Source: Fibrivirga algicola (GTDB lineage Bacteria; Bacteroidota; Bacteroidia; Cytophagales; Spirosomataceae). From it: a DNA stretch of 64,000 nucleotides. Position 1 is the stretch's first letter. Each line of letters begins with the position of its first letter. The stretch is from contig NZ_WAEL01000011.1 of assembly GCF_011742925.1 (NCBI RefSeq), positions 62,001-126,000 on the forward strand, in the 5' to 3' direction. The position numbers and the translations under genes were made by a program. Below are positions 37,490-45,653 of this stretch, piece after piece. The notes under the pieces are model-generated. The model saw only the letters and a program-made list of their open reading frames with translations. It was not told where the DNA came from and ran no database searches.

Positions 37490-37981
37490 CTAAGACTCAA
37501 TCATCTCAGCGTCAGCAATAATGTAATTCAACTCGTAAATATTATCAGCGTTCAGTTTTAACGTCCCCCGGAATGTGCGGCGTTCGTCGGTCTTAAACTT
37601 ACGGCCCGGCTTCTTGAACTTGAGTGATACTACCGACTCCGGACCAGCGCCACCACAGAAGAAACAGGCTGAGTAAGGAAATGCCGAGAGTACATATACA
37701 TTCGATTCCAGATCAACGGGCAACACGTACCCGGTCAATTCAACGGGCTTACCGCTCATCTTCTGAATGGCCGGCCCAAACGTTGGATAAAGCATATAAA
37801 CCGACTCTTCGGCATACCACTTCTTTTTAAAGGTTACGTCCCGAAGCGATTCCCAGGACAATTTCACAGGGTCGGCAACCGTTGGTTTTACTAATGCCGG
37901 TGCCACTGACGGCATATCGGCGGGCCGGAAACTAACTAACCCGGCGCAGAGAAGAAGACCAATAGCGATGAAGCGTTTCAT
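37490..37981 (-). CDS. DUF3299-like secreted protein
   Basis: 163 residues with a signal peptide (KRFIAIGLLLCAGLVSFRP). The mature region contains KPVELTGYVLPVDLESNVYV and FPYSACFFCGGAGPESVVSL, the latter with the closely spaced cysteines and GGAGPES that I associate with DUF3299 proteins, which may bind a metal. The end (FRGTLKLNADNIYELNYIIA) has an OB-fold-like appearance. Function unknown. It is transcribed away from the histidine kinase gene at 38068, with an 86-base shared promoter region. Confidence 0.7.
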   Translation of the reverse strand: MKRFIAIGLLLCAGLVSFRPADMPSVAPALVKPTVADPVKLSWESLRDVTFKKKWYAEESVYMLYPTFGPAIQKMSGKPVELTGYVLPVDLESNVYVLSAFPYSACFFCGGAGPESVVSLKFKKPGRKFKTDERRTFRGTLKLNADNIYELNYIIADAEMIES

Positions 37982-38067
37982 ACCTAAGTAAGTTTTTTGA
38001 GGAACTGAAAAGTAAATCTACAAAGTTTATTAATTTTACTTGTAACAACGCGTCCAGCTGTAAGCCA

Positions 38068-39627
38068 GTGCCCGTTCTACTCAACGACCATCCCGAATTA
38101 CCGTCTGCCAGTCCTTCTCAGGCGGAGCCTATACGGCTCACACGCCTGTATACCGCCACGCTGCTTGGCCTGGCGTTGCTGCTCACAATCGCCGAAGTGA
38201 TTACACAGTGGCAAATTGATAAGTTCCAGGACGAATTGTGGGTCATTCGCTATACGGCTACTCAACGACATCAGAGTCAGCAAATTGCAAAAAAAGCAAT
38301 TCAGTTGGCCGATACCCCCGATTCGGTAGCCTTCCGGGCCATCCAGCGCGAGTTGGCCACGTATTTTAAGACCATCGAGCAGTCACATATAGATGGCCGC
38401 AACGGGTTAGTGCGCGACTCAACCGGTCAGCTTTCGGCCCGGGTCGTTGAGAACAGCAATGAAGTTAAGCAGCGGTACGAAAATGTAAGGCCCCATTTCG
38501 AAGCGCTTCAGACGAGTATCCGGCAGTTGCTACGACTCAGAAACCCCGATGAGATGCGCACGCTGACTGCCAGAGCCAGCCTCGACCTATTACTGGCAAA
38601 CGAAACGCCTTTTCTGGAGAAAATCGACCTTGTAGTTAAGCAGTACACCTCTGAGCTTCGGCAAAAACTGGCCCGCTTACAACGGGTAGAACTTGGCCTT
38701 CATCTACTGACACTCTGTACCTTAGCGGCCATCGCTTTCTTTATTTTCCGCCCGGCAGCCCGACGGCTCCGGCAAACCATAGATCGGCTTGTTGCGGCGG
38801 AGAAACGCACTGCCGACGTTAATCGCAAGTTGACCAGTACCAATAAATCGCTAAAAAAGGCCCGGCAACAACTTTTTGAGGCTACTAAAGTTCAGTTTCA
38901 ACAACAGATCAACGAGCAAAAATCGCGAACGGCTTACCTGATGGCCGGCCAGGAGGAAGAACGCAAGCGGTTGTCGCGGGAACTGCACGATGGACTTGGT
39001 CAAATGTTGACGGCTATTAAATTTCAGGTTGAAGGATTGGAAACCAGGCTTACGAACGAGGGGGTGGTAAACCCAAATTTATCGGCGCTGAAAACGTTGA
39101 TTACGCAAACCATTCAGGAAACGCGGTCAATCTCGAATAACTTGATGCCCAGTGTTTTAAGTGATTTCGGACTGATTCCGGGTTTACGAATGCTGGTCGA
39201 CAATCACAACCGTACCGAAAACGAAGCCGGTCAGGCGCTGACGATTCATTTACAGGCAGATGAATGGCTGTCCGATAGTTCGCAACGTCTCGACAAAAAC
39301 ATTGAAATTACCCTTTATCGCGTTTGCCAGGAAGCGGTTACGAACGCCATACGGCACGGAAAAGCATCCAAAATAAGCATTCAACTCTTCGAAAAAGATC
39401 AATACCTTCACTTGACGGTTACTGATAACGGAGAAGGGTTTAAGACCCAACGCCTGCTAAAAGAACCACACGGACAGGGGGTGCACAATATCCATGAGCG
39501 AATAAAGCTGCTCAACGGAATTTTTAAATTAACCTCAACGCCTGGAAAAGGCACAAAATTGAAAGTAAGTATCCCCTATCATCCCCAATTGTTATCTCAC
39601 GATTATGATCAAACTAATGCTGGTTGA
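38068..39627 (+). CDS. Sensor histidine kinase (HisKA_3/HATPase_c)
   Basis: 519 residues from a GTG at 38068; no ATG exists near. Transmembrane helices lie near residues 30-50 (ATLLGLALLLTIAEVITQW) and 208-228 (LGLHLLTLCTLAAIAFFIF), bounding a roughly 155-residue helical periplasmic sensor. A coiled coil (KKARQQLFEATKVQFQQQIN) leads to the HisKA_3 box EERKRLSRELHDGLGQMLTA with the phospho-accepting His near 305. The ATPase follows with VCQEAVTNAIRHGKASKI and DNGEGF. NarX/DegS-type kinase. Its 3' end overlaps the response regulator by 23 bases, so they are a pair. Confidence 0.93.
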   Translation: MPVLLNDHPELPSASPSQAEPIRLTRLYTATLLGLALLLTIAEVITQWQIDKFQDELWVIRYTATQRHQSQQIAKKAIQLADTPDSVAFRAIQRELATYFKTIEQSHIDGRNGLVRDSTGQLSARVVENSNEVKQRYENVRPHFEALQTSIRQLLRLRNPDEMRTLTARASLDLLLANETPFLEKIDLVVKQYTSELRQKLARLQRVELGLHLLTLCTLAAIAFFIFRPAARRLRQTIDRLVAAEKRTADVNRKLTSTNKSLKKARQQLFEATKVQFQQQINEQKSRTAYLMAGQEEERKRLSRELHDGLGQMLTAIKFQVEGLETRLTNEGVVNPNLSALKTLITQTIQETRSISNNLMPSVLSDFGLIPGLRMLVDNHNRTENEAGQALTIHLQADEWLSDSSQRLDKNIEITLYRVCQEAVTNAIRHGKASKISIQLFEKDQYLHLTVTDNGEGFKTQRLLKEPHGQGVHNIHERIKLLNGIFKLTSTPGKGTKLKVSIPYHPQLLSHDYDQTNAG

Positions 39628-40279
39628 CGATCACGCCATAGTGCGCGACGGAGTCCGACTGTTACTGGAACAAAATGAAGGACTGTCCATCATTGACGAA
39701 GCCAACGATGGCGAAGAGGCCCTTGACAAACTGAAAGCGCACCAGGCTGCCAACACCCTGCCTGATGTGGTGCTGCTCGATATATCATTGCCCGGCATGT
39801 CTGGTATTCAGGCGGCGCAGCAAATTACGCGTTTAAATAAGTCCGTTCGGGTGTTGATGCTCTCGATGCACAACAATGAAGACTACATTCTACGGGCGGT
39901 AGAAGCCGGTGCAATCGGCTACATTTTGAAAGATTCATCGAGCGATGAAATGATCAAAGCCATTAAGACTGTTGCTACGGGCGAGAAATATTTCAGTTCG
40001 CCAGTCGCCACCATCATTCTGAATGGCTACATGCAGCAGATGCGCAAAGATCCTGGCACGGCTGCAGGCGCCGGAAAAGCACGGCGCTCGAAGCTGTCGA
40101 AAAAAGAAAAGGAGATTTTGAGTCATCTGATCGAGGGCCTCAGCAGCCGCCTTATTGCCGAAAAGTTACAGTTAAGCGTACGTACCGTTGATAATCACCG
40201 GGCGAACATGATGCGTCGACTTCAGGTGCGCAATGCCGCCGAACTGGTCAGAATGGCAGTTGAAGAGAAGCTTATCTAA
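39605..40279 (+). CDS. NarL/FixJ-type response regulator
   Basis: 224 residues. Receiver domain: acidic pair in MLVDDHAIVRDGVRLLLEQN, phospho-acceptor Asp near 58 in DVVLLDISLPGMSGIQAAQQ, Lys in YILKDSSSDEM. LuxR-type helix-turn-helix at the C-terminus: LSKKEKEILSHLIEGLSSRL and KLQLSVRTVDNHRANMMRRL. The start overlaps the kinase by 23 bases. The partner kinase presumably phosphorylates it; the Spy-like gene 95 bases downstream is a possible target, though a hairpin lies between. Confidence 0.94.
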   Translation: MIKLMLVDDHAIVRDGVRLLLEQNEGLSIIDEANDGEEALDKLKAHQAANTLPDVVLLDISLPGMSGIQAAQQITRLNKSVRVLMLSMHNNEDYILRAVEAGAIGYILKDSSSDEMIKAIKTVATGEKYFSSPVATIILNGYMQQMRKDPGTAAGAGKARRSKLSKKEKEILSHLIEGLSSRLIAEKLQLSVRTVDNHRANMMRRLQVRNAAELVRMAVEEKLI

Positions 40280-40294
40280 ATTCAGGATTAAAGC

Positions 40295-40355
40295 GAAGCC
40301 CTTGAGTTCGGGAATGTTGGTGATTACCTCTAACATTCCCGAACTTTAGGGCTTC
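40295..40355 (+). terminator. Hairpin after the response regulator gene
   Basis: Arms of 24 bases (40295-40318 and 40332-40355) with two mismatches, beginning GAAGCCCTTGAGTTCGGG, loop 13 bases. Likely terminator of the two-component operon; it ends 19 bases before the next ATG. Confidence 0.6.
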
Positions 40356-40374
40356 ATCCGTAATAACCTAAGTC

Positions 40375-40932
40375 ATGGGCATCTCCCTTTTGGTCAAATC
40401 CGTTGCCGGTGCAACGTGCTTACTCGTTCTAACAACGGCCAGCTACGGCCAATATGGTGGAGGCTACGGCGGAGGTTATGGCGGCGGTGGCTATGGGAAT
40501 GGAATGGGCGGTATGGGACGTGGCATGGCCGGATCAGGCGCTAACTTCAAACCATCGATGCCCAATATTGCGGGTGAGCTGGCGGCCAAGGAAACGAAGT
40601 GGATGAAAGAACACTTGGACTTGACAAAAGACCAGGCCAAAAGCATCAAGACGCTGAACAATGACTACGCCAAACTTCAGCAAGAAGCGATCAAGGAAAT
40701 TGTTGGTGCCGACGGCGGAAAATCGAATCCGAACGCCCGGCAGCAGGTGCAAGACGCCATGATCATGTATAATGAAGAAAAGGAAGACAAATTCAAAGCT
40801 ATTCTGACAAAGGAACAGTGGGTGATGTACCAAACCAAGAAGCCTGATATGCAGCGCGAAATTGGCGGTTTCCGTCCACCGACACCTAAAGAATTAATGA
40901 AGGTCGATTCGGCCGCAACTACCAAACAGTAG
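40375..40932 (+). CDS. Glycine-rich exported protein, Spy/CpxP-like helical part
   Basis: 185 residues. Signal peptide SLLVKSVAGATCLLVLTTAS, then a Gly/Tyr/Met-rich stretch of about 30 residues (YGGGYGGGYGGGGYGNGMGG) and a helical domain: EHLDLTKDQAKSIKTLNNDY, KLQQEAIKEIVG, EEKEDKFKAILTKEQWVMYQ. The LTKDQ...ILTKEQW pattern recalls the LTxxQ motifs of Spy/CpxP-type periplasmic chaperones; this is an inference from pattern, not a family match. Methionines in the Gly-rich stretch might bind copper. It follows a kinase/regulator pair, consistent with an envelope-stress output. Confidence 0.6.
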   Translation: MGISLLVKSVAGATCLLVLTTASYGQYGGGYGGGYGGGGYGNGMGGMGRGMAGSGANFKPSMPNIAGELAAKETKWMKEHLDLTKDQAKSIKTLNNDYAKLQQEAIKEIVGADGGKSNPNARQQVQDAMIMYNEEKEDKFKAILTKEQWVMYQTKKPDMQREIGGFRPPTPKELMKVDSAATTKQ

Positions 40933-41003
40933 GTCAGGTACGTACCCAACGGTCGTTTATCGGAACCCTTTCCGCCCCGCACATTGTTACCAGCACACAT
41001 GAG

Positions 41004-41027
41004 AACCGGCAACCAAGCCGGTTTTTC
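41004..41027 (+). terminator. Terminator of the Gly-rich protein gene
   Basis: Seven-bp stem AACCGGC/GCCGGTT followed by TTT. Confidence 0.7.
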
Positions 41028-41083
41028 AGTTTACTTACTACTCTATTTACTCGATCGAATAAACACACTAAACTGTCCAATCC

Positions 41084-41719
41084 ATGTCACTCCGATTAGG
41101 CGATATCGCCCCTGATTTCACAGCCAACACAACTGAAGGTCCTATTCATTTCCACGAATGGCTTGGTAATTCATGGGGCATGATTTTTTCACATCCAGCC
41201 GATTTTACACCTGTTTGCACCACCGAATTGGGCCGCACCGCGCAGTTGAGCGATGAGTTTGCCAAGCGGGGTGTTAAGGTAATTGCCGTGAGCGTTGACC
41301 CACTCGATCAGCATCACGAATGGGTAAAAGACATTAATGAAGTAAACAACACAACGGTCAATTTCCCGCTCATTGCCGACGAAAACCGTGAGGTTGCTAC
41401 CCTGTACGACATGATTCACCCGAACGCCAGCGAGAAGGCAACGGTACGGTCGGTGTTCATTATTGGGCCCGACAAAAAAATAAAGCTGACCCTTACGTAC
41501 CCAGCCTCGACTGGCCGGAATTTCTTCGAGATCCTGCGCGTCATCGACTCGCTGCAACTGACAGCCAACTATTCGGTGGCAACCCCCGCCGACTGGCAAG
41601 AAGGTGAAGATGTGATTGTTACGCCTGCTGTAACGAACGATCAGCTCGAAGAGAAATTCCCTAAAGGAGTCACGTTTGTGAAGCCATATCTGCGGAAAAC
41701 GCCTCAACCAAACAAATAG
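41084..41719 (+). CDS. 1-Cys peroxiredoxin (Prx6 type)
   Basis: 211 residues, the size of Prx6/AhpC-like 1-Cys enzymes. The peroxidatic cysteine is Cys45 in HPADFTPVCTTELGRTAQL; I see no second cysteine in the protein, so it lacks a resolving Cys. Other family landmarks are GVKVIAVSVDPLDQHHEWVK and LTLTYPASTGRNFFEILRVI. It reduces H2O2 and alkyl hydroperoxides in the cytosol. The gene is followed by a separate small membrane-protein gene. Confidence 0.93.
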   Translation: MSLRLGDIAPDFTANTTEGPIHFHEWLGNSWGMIFSHPADFTPVCTTELGRTAQLSDEFAKRGVKVIAVSVDPLDQHHEWVKDINEVNNTTVNFPLIADENREVATLYDMIHPNASEKATVRSVFIIGPDKKIKLTLTYPASTGRNFFEILRVIDSLQLTANYSVATPADWQEGEDVIVTPAVTNDQLEEKFPKGVTFVKPYLRKTPQPNK

Positions 41720-41824
41720 GAAACGGCCCGTTGGGTTCTCGCATGGGGTATTTTTGAAAACCTTTGCCGGTCGGTTACGTTTGACAGTACGTATACGTAT
41801 TACCAAACAAAACAACTCAACGAC

Positions 41825-42064
41825 ATGCCTAAGAATTTGAATCCCCAACACGACGAAGGCCCAGTAGCAGAGGCCATTGAACAACAGACCGCTAAACTTC
41901 CCTCTGACCTATTTTTGTGGGGTGGTATGGGCTCATTAGCCACGGCTGCTGCCTGTTTTGCCACTGGCAAACGGCACGAAGCCCTGCTGATTGGCCAGTG
42001 GGCAGCTCCCCTCCTCATTCTCGGCCTGTATAACAAGCTGGTGAAACTGGAAGGATCAAACTAA
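41825..42064 (+). CDS. Small membrane protein of unknown function
   Basis: 79 residues with a polar N-terminal third (PQHDEGPVAEAIEQQTAKLP) and two hydrophobic segments (LWGGMGSLATAAACFA and IGQWAAPLLILGLYNKLV). No family recognised. The start ATG at 41825 follows a purine-poor leader; coding character is supported by length and a Bacteroidota-like small membrane-protein layout. Two hairpins follow at 42079 and 42162. Confidence 0.6.
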   Translation: MPKNLNPQHDEGPVAEAIEQQTAKLPSDLFLWGGMGSLATAAACFATGKRHEALLIGQWAAPLLILGLYNKLVKLEGSN

Positions 42065-42078
42065 AAACTAGTTTTTGG

Positions 42079-42152
42079 TTTGATGGTTGGGGCTTGACGT
42101 CGTGCTGCTGGTTCGCTATTGAGCAACGTAACGTCAAACCACAATCATCAAA
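42079..42152. terminator. Long hairpin, GGCTTGACGT family
   Basis: Arms of 22 bases, TTTGATGGTTGGGGCTTGAC and onward, with three mismatches and a 30-base loop. The core GGCTTGACGT opposite ACGTCAAACC is shared with the hairpin at 12934-13029. Confidence 0.6.
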
Positions 42153-42161
42153 TTGGTTTTC

Positions 42162-42209
42162 CAAAAATGGCAGCGGCAGCGTCTTCGGGCGTTGCCGTTG
42201 CCATTTTTG
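42162..42209 (+). terminator. Terminator-like hairpin before the GH25 gene
   Basis: Stem CAAAAATGGCAGCGGCAGCG with a near-perfect complement ending in CCATTTTTG. The following TATGTTTG overlaps its end and could be the promoter of the lysozyme gene. Confidence 0.65.
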
Positions 42210-42217
42210 TATGTTTG
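42210..42217 (+). promoter_or_regulatory. Putative -7 box of the GH25 gene
   Basis: TATGTTTG fits TAnnTTTG and lies 22 bases before the ATG at 42240. Confidence 0.35.
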
Positions 42218-42239
42218 CAATCCAATTTACCCATCGTTC

Positions 42240-43022
42240 ATGAAAGCACTCGTTCTGCTCCGATTCATCTATCATCAGTACAAACGGCTGATCTGGCTGG
42301 GTGCAGGTACGTTACTGGTTGGGGCACTACTCTGGAAACTGACCCGCCCGGCCGATGTAATGGAATGGCGTTTTGTTGACGGATACGGCGTAAAATTTCC
42401 ATTGCGTTACACGGTCCACGGGCTTGACGTATCGCGACACAACAACCGCATTAACTGGGATCGGGTAGCGGCCATGAACGAGCAGGACGTGCGCATGCAG
42501 TTTGTGTTTATCAAAGCCACTGAAGGCGCTACATTGGGCGATCCCACGTTTACCAAAAACTGGAAAGAAGCCAAACGCGTAGGCATTCGCCGGGGTGCGT
42601 ACCACTTCTATCACCCTACCCGCGACCCCATTAAACAGGCCGCCAACTTCATTAAACGGGTTTCTTTGAAAACGGGTGACTTTGGCCCCGTGCTTGATTT
42701 TGAGGTCACAAACGGGGTAGCTGACGACAAAATTATCGCTGATCTGCACCTGTTTCTCGATGCGCTGGAAGAAGAGTACAATGTCCGGCCCATCATTTAT
42801 ACAAACCCCAGCCTGTATAAGCGGTTTATCAAAGACAATTTCGATGTATACCCCCTCTGGATCGCCGATTATTCTAAATCGAACCTGAATCGGTACGACC
42901 CCGACAAACTGTATATCTGGCAGCATAACAAAAGCGGCTGGGTAAAGGGAATTCGTGGGTTTGTCGACCTCAACACGTTTGTGATGGACCCAGACCGGAT
43001 GGACGAACTATGCATTGACTAA
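42240..43022 (+). CDS. GH25 lysozyme (muramidase)
   Basis: 260 residues from the ATG at 42240; the frame upstream runs through the terminator hairpin and is rejected. A single N-terminal anchor (KRLIWLGAGTLLVGALLWKL) precedes the GH25 domain: VHGLDVSRHNNRINWDRVAA with the first acidic residue near 60, FVFIKATEGATLGDPTFTKN, GIRRGAYHFYHPTRDP and FGPVLDFEVTNGVADD with the catalytic DxE pair. The domain closes with KLYIWQHNKSGWVKGIRGFV. It cleaves the MurNAc-GlcNAc bond of peptidoglycan from the periplasmic side, probably in wall turnover. The SMP-30 gene follows after 13 bases. Confidence 0.9.
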   Translation: MKALVLLRFIYHQYKRLIWLGAGTLLVGALLWKLTRPADVMEWRFVDGYGVKFPLRYTVHGLDVSRHNNRINWDRVAAMNEQDVRMQFVFIKATEGATLGDPTFTKNWKEAKRVGIRRGAYHFYHPTRDPIKQAANFIKRVSLKTGDFGPVLDFEVTNGVADDKIIADLHLFLDALEEEYNVRPIIYTNPSLYKRFIKDNFDVYPLWIADYSKSNLNRYDPDKLYIWQHNKSGWVKGIRGFVDLNTFVMDPDRMDELCID

Positions 43023-43035
43023 CCTATTTTAGCGC

Positions 43036-43884
43036 ATGCAGATAAACTCTTTTTTCGCAGGAAATCTGCAACTGGGAGAAGGTATTTACTATGACCAGCG
43101 GCACAATCATGTGTGGTGGGTCGATATTTTGGAGCGGCGCGTGTACCGCTCGAGCACCGACGGTAGCGACCTTCAGGTATGGCAAACGCCCGAACTGGTT
43201 GGCTTTGTGTTACCGCATCCCGATGGAGTACGTTACTGGCTGGGCTTGAAATCTGGACCGCACGCCGCCTTTCTGCGCGACCAGCAACCACCCGAACTTG
43301 AGCGCCTGGATACGGTAGATACCGATTCACCACAGATTCGGGTCAACGACGGCAGCCTGTCGGCCGACGGGCAGTCGCTTTTCGTGACAACGATGGATAT
43401 GGAGGTGAAGCATCCCCTTGGCCGGGTTCTTTGCTACAGCCAGCAGGGGAAAGCCACCGAACTATCGACTAACTTTCTGATTAGCAATGGCCCGGCGGTC
43501 TCAGCGACCGACCAGGTTATTTATGTAGCCGAATCGGAAGGACATGCGGGTCGACAGAAGGGCGTGTATCAGATTGAGCTAAACGCAGCTACCCCTATTG
43601 AAATGTTACTAATCGAGTGGCCTTTTGGAGGCTCGCCGGATGGCGTATCGATGGACGCCTCAGGTACGTTGTGGATAGGCGAGTATGGCACAAACTGCAT
43701 CCGGCAATTTACCACGCAGGGCAGCCTGCTTCGTACCATCGAGCTACCGGCGCTAAATGTTACTAAAGTAGCTTCAGTAGGCAATCAACTCTATGTAACA
43801 TCGGCGGCAGACGGCATTTCCGACGATCAGCGCCGTCAATTCCCGATGACTGGACACGTGCTGGTGCTTGATGGCGTAGAATAA
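43036..43884 (+). CDS. SMP-30/gluconolactonase family protein
   Basis: 282 residues, six-bladed propeller family acting on sugar lactones or related esters with a divalent metal. Motifs: LGEGIYYDQRHNHVWWVDIL (metal-binding Glu), DTDSPQIRVNDGSLSADGQS with the conserved Asn-Asp, SNGPAVSATDQVIYVAESEG, and FGGSPDGVSMDASGTLWIGE with the catalytic Asp. No signal peptide. It lies 13 bases after the lysozyme gene and 38 bases before pgi, so the three may be cotranscribed. Confidence 0.88.
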   Translation: MQINSFFAGNLQLGEGIYYDQRHNHVWWVDILERRVYRSSTDGSDLQVWQTPELVGFVLPHPDGVRYWLGLKSGPHAAFLRDQQPPELERLDTVDTDSPQIRVNDGSLSADGQSLFVTTMDMEVKHPLGRVLCYSQQGKATELSTNFLISNGPAVSATDQVIYVAESEGHAGRQKGVYQIELNAATPIEMLLIEWPFGGSPDGVSMDASGTLWIGEYGTNCIRQFTTQGSLLRTIELPALNVTKVASVGNQLYVTSAADGISDDQRRQFPMTGHVLVLDGVE

Positions 43885-43922
43885 ACGTCGATATTCGCAC
43901 AGCTTTTTAATTGACTACAACC

Positions 43923-45572
43923 ATGCTGACAAATCACCCCTTCCTGGCTCTTCCCGCCTTCGCGCAACTGAAAGCCCATTTTGAGGCTACCGAATCAACG
44001 CACATGCGCGATTTATTTGCCGATGATCCAGAGCGATTCAACCAGTTTTCGCTCCGCTTCGAGGATATGCTGGTCGATTTCTCGAAGAACCGCGTAACGG
44101 CCGAAACCATGAACCTGCTTCGCCAGCTGGCCGAACAGGCAGGCATTAATGACGCAATTGGCAAGATGTTCACCGGCGACAAAATTAACGGTACAGAAGG
44201 CCGCGCGGTGTTGCACGTGGCCTTGCGTAACCGTGCTAATACGCCGATTATGGTAGATGGAGAAGACGTGATGCCGGGCATCAACTCGGTACTCGATCAC
44301 ATGCGCGACTTTTCAGAGCAGCTGGGTTCAGGTACGTGGAAAGGCCATACCGGCGAAGCCATTACCGACATCGTAAACATTGGTATTGGCGGGTCAGATC
44401 TGGGACCGGTCATGGTAACCGAAGCCCTGAAACCGTATGCTCGCCCTAACCTGCGGGTTCACTTTGTATCGAACGTAGATGGCGTTCATATCTACGAAAC
44501 CCTACAACAGATACGTCCCGAAACGACGCTGTTCATGATTGCGTCTAAAACGTTTACCACTCAGGAAACCATGACCAACGCCAACTCGGCGCGGCAGTGG
44601 TTTCTCGATAATGGCGGCACGACCGAAGGCATTGCCCGACACTTTGTGGCTATCTCGACCAATGAGCAGGCAGTAACAGCTTTTGGGATCGATGCAGCCA
44701 ATATGTTTGGCTTCTGGGATTGGGTTGGTGGTCGTTATTCGCTCTGGTCGGCTATCGGTTTATCAATTGCGTGCTACATCGGTTTCGACAATTTTGCTGA
44801 TCTGCTGGCGGGTGGGCATGCCATGGACGAGCACTTCCGGGATACAACGCTGGAGCAGAACATACCTGTTACATTGGCCTTGCTGGGTATCTGGTACAAC
44901 AACTTCTACGGAGCGCAGTCGCAGGCCATTCTGCCATACGATCAATACATGCACCGGTTTGCGGCTTACTTCCAACAAGGTGATATGGAAAGCAACGGCA
45001 AATCAGTTGACCGTTACGGTCAACCGGTTGATTACCAAACCGGTCCAATCATTTGGGGCGAGCCTGGCACTAACGGACAACATGCGTTTTACCAGCTTAT
45101 ACACCAGGGTACCAAGCTAATTCCCTGTGATTTTATCGCTCCCGCGGTTAGTCAGCGGCCACTTGGCAACCACCATATGTTACTGTTGTCAAACTTTTTT
45201 GCGCAGACAGAAGCACTGATGAATGGTAAAACAGAACAGGAGGCTGCTGACGAGTTACAGAAGGCGGGCAAGACAGCAGCTGAAATTGCGCAGATTGCAC
45301 CGTTCAAAGCGTTCTCCGGAAATCGACCAACCAACTCGTTTCTGCTCAAGCAACTGACCCCCAGAGCCTTAGGAAGCCTAATTGCGATGTACGAACACAA
45401 GATTTTCACGCAGGGTGTGATCTGGAATATCTTTAGTTTCGACCAGTGGGGTGTTGAACTAGGAAAGCAACTAGCCAGTAAAATTCTGCCTGAGTTAGAG
45501 GCTGATACCCCTGTTACCAGCCATGACAGTTCGACTAATGGTCTGATTAACATGTATAAGCAAATGCGGTAA
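43923..45572 (+). CDS. pgi: Glucose-6-phosphate isomerase
   Basis: 549 residues from the ATG at 43923 (a TTG four codons upstream is in frame). It interconverts glucose 6-phosphate and fructose 6-phosphate. Family signatures: [20 protein letters not shown] near 150, the sugar-phosphate site region [20 protein letters not shown] near 205, and [17 protein letters not shown] near the end. [19 protein letters not shown] contains the conserved catalytic region. Length agrees with the long enterobacterial-type PGI. A terminator follows. Confidence 0.97.
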   Translation: MLTNHPFLALPAFAQLKAHFEATESTHMRDLFADDPERFNQFSLRFEDMLVDFSKNRVTAETMNLLRQLAEQAGINDAIGKMFTGDKINGTEGRAVLHVALRNRANTPIMVDGEDVMPGINSVLDHMRDFSEQLGSGTWKGHTGEAITDIVNIGIGGSDLGPVMVTEALKPYARPNLRVHFVSNVDGVHIYETLQQIRPETTLFMIASKTFTTQETMTNANSARQWFLDNGGTTEGIARHFVAISTNEQAVTAFGIDAANMFGFWDWVGGRYSLWSAIGLSIACYIGFDNFADLLAGGHAMDEHFRDTTLEQNIPVTLALLGIWYNNFYGAQSQAILPYDQYMHRFAAYFQQGDMESNGKSVDRYGQPVDYQTGPIIWGEPGTNGQHAFYQLIHQGTKLIPCDFIAPAVSQRPLGNHHMLLLSNFFAQTEALMNGKTEQEAADELQKAGKTAAEIAQIAPFKAFSGNRPTNSFLLKQLTPRALGSLIAMYEHKIFTQGVIWNIFSFDQWGVELGKQLASKILPELEADTPVTSHDSSTNGLINMYKQMR

Positions 45573-45607
45573 CAAAAAAACAATCTAACAACCCTATAGG
45601 TTAAAGA

Positions 45608-45633
45608 GGCGTGGTTCACACCACGCCTTTTTT
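45608..45633 (+). terminator. Terminator of pgi
   Basis: Perfect seven-bp stem GGCGTGG/CCACGCC, loop of six, followed by five or more T. Confidence 0.85.
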
Positions 45634-45653
45634 AGTGTCCAACAAAAAACGTT

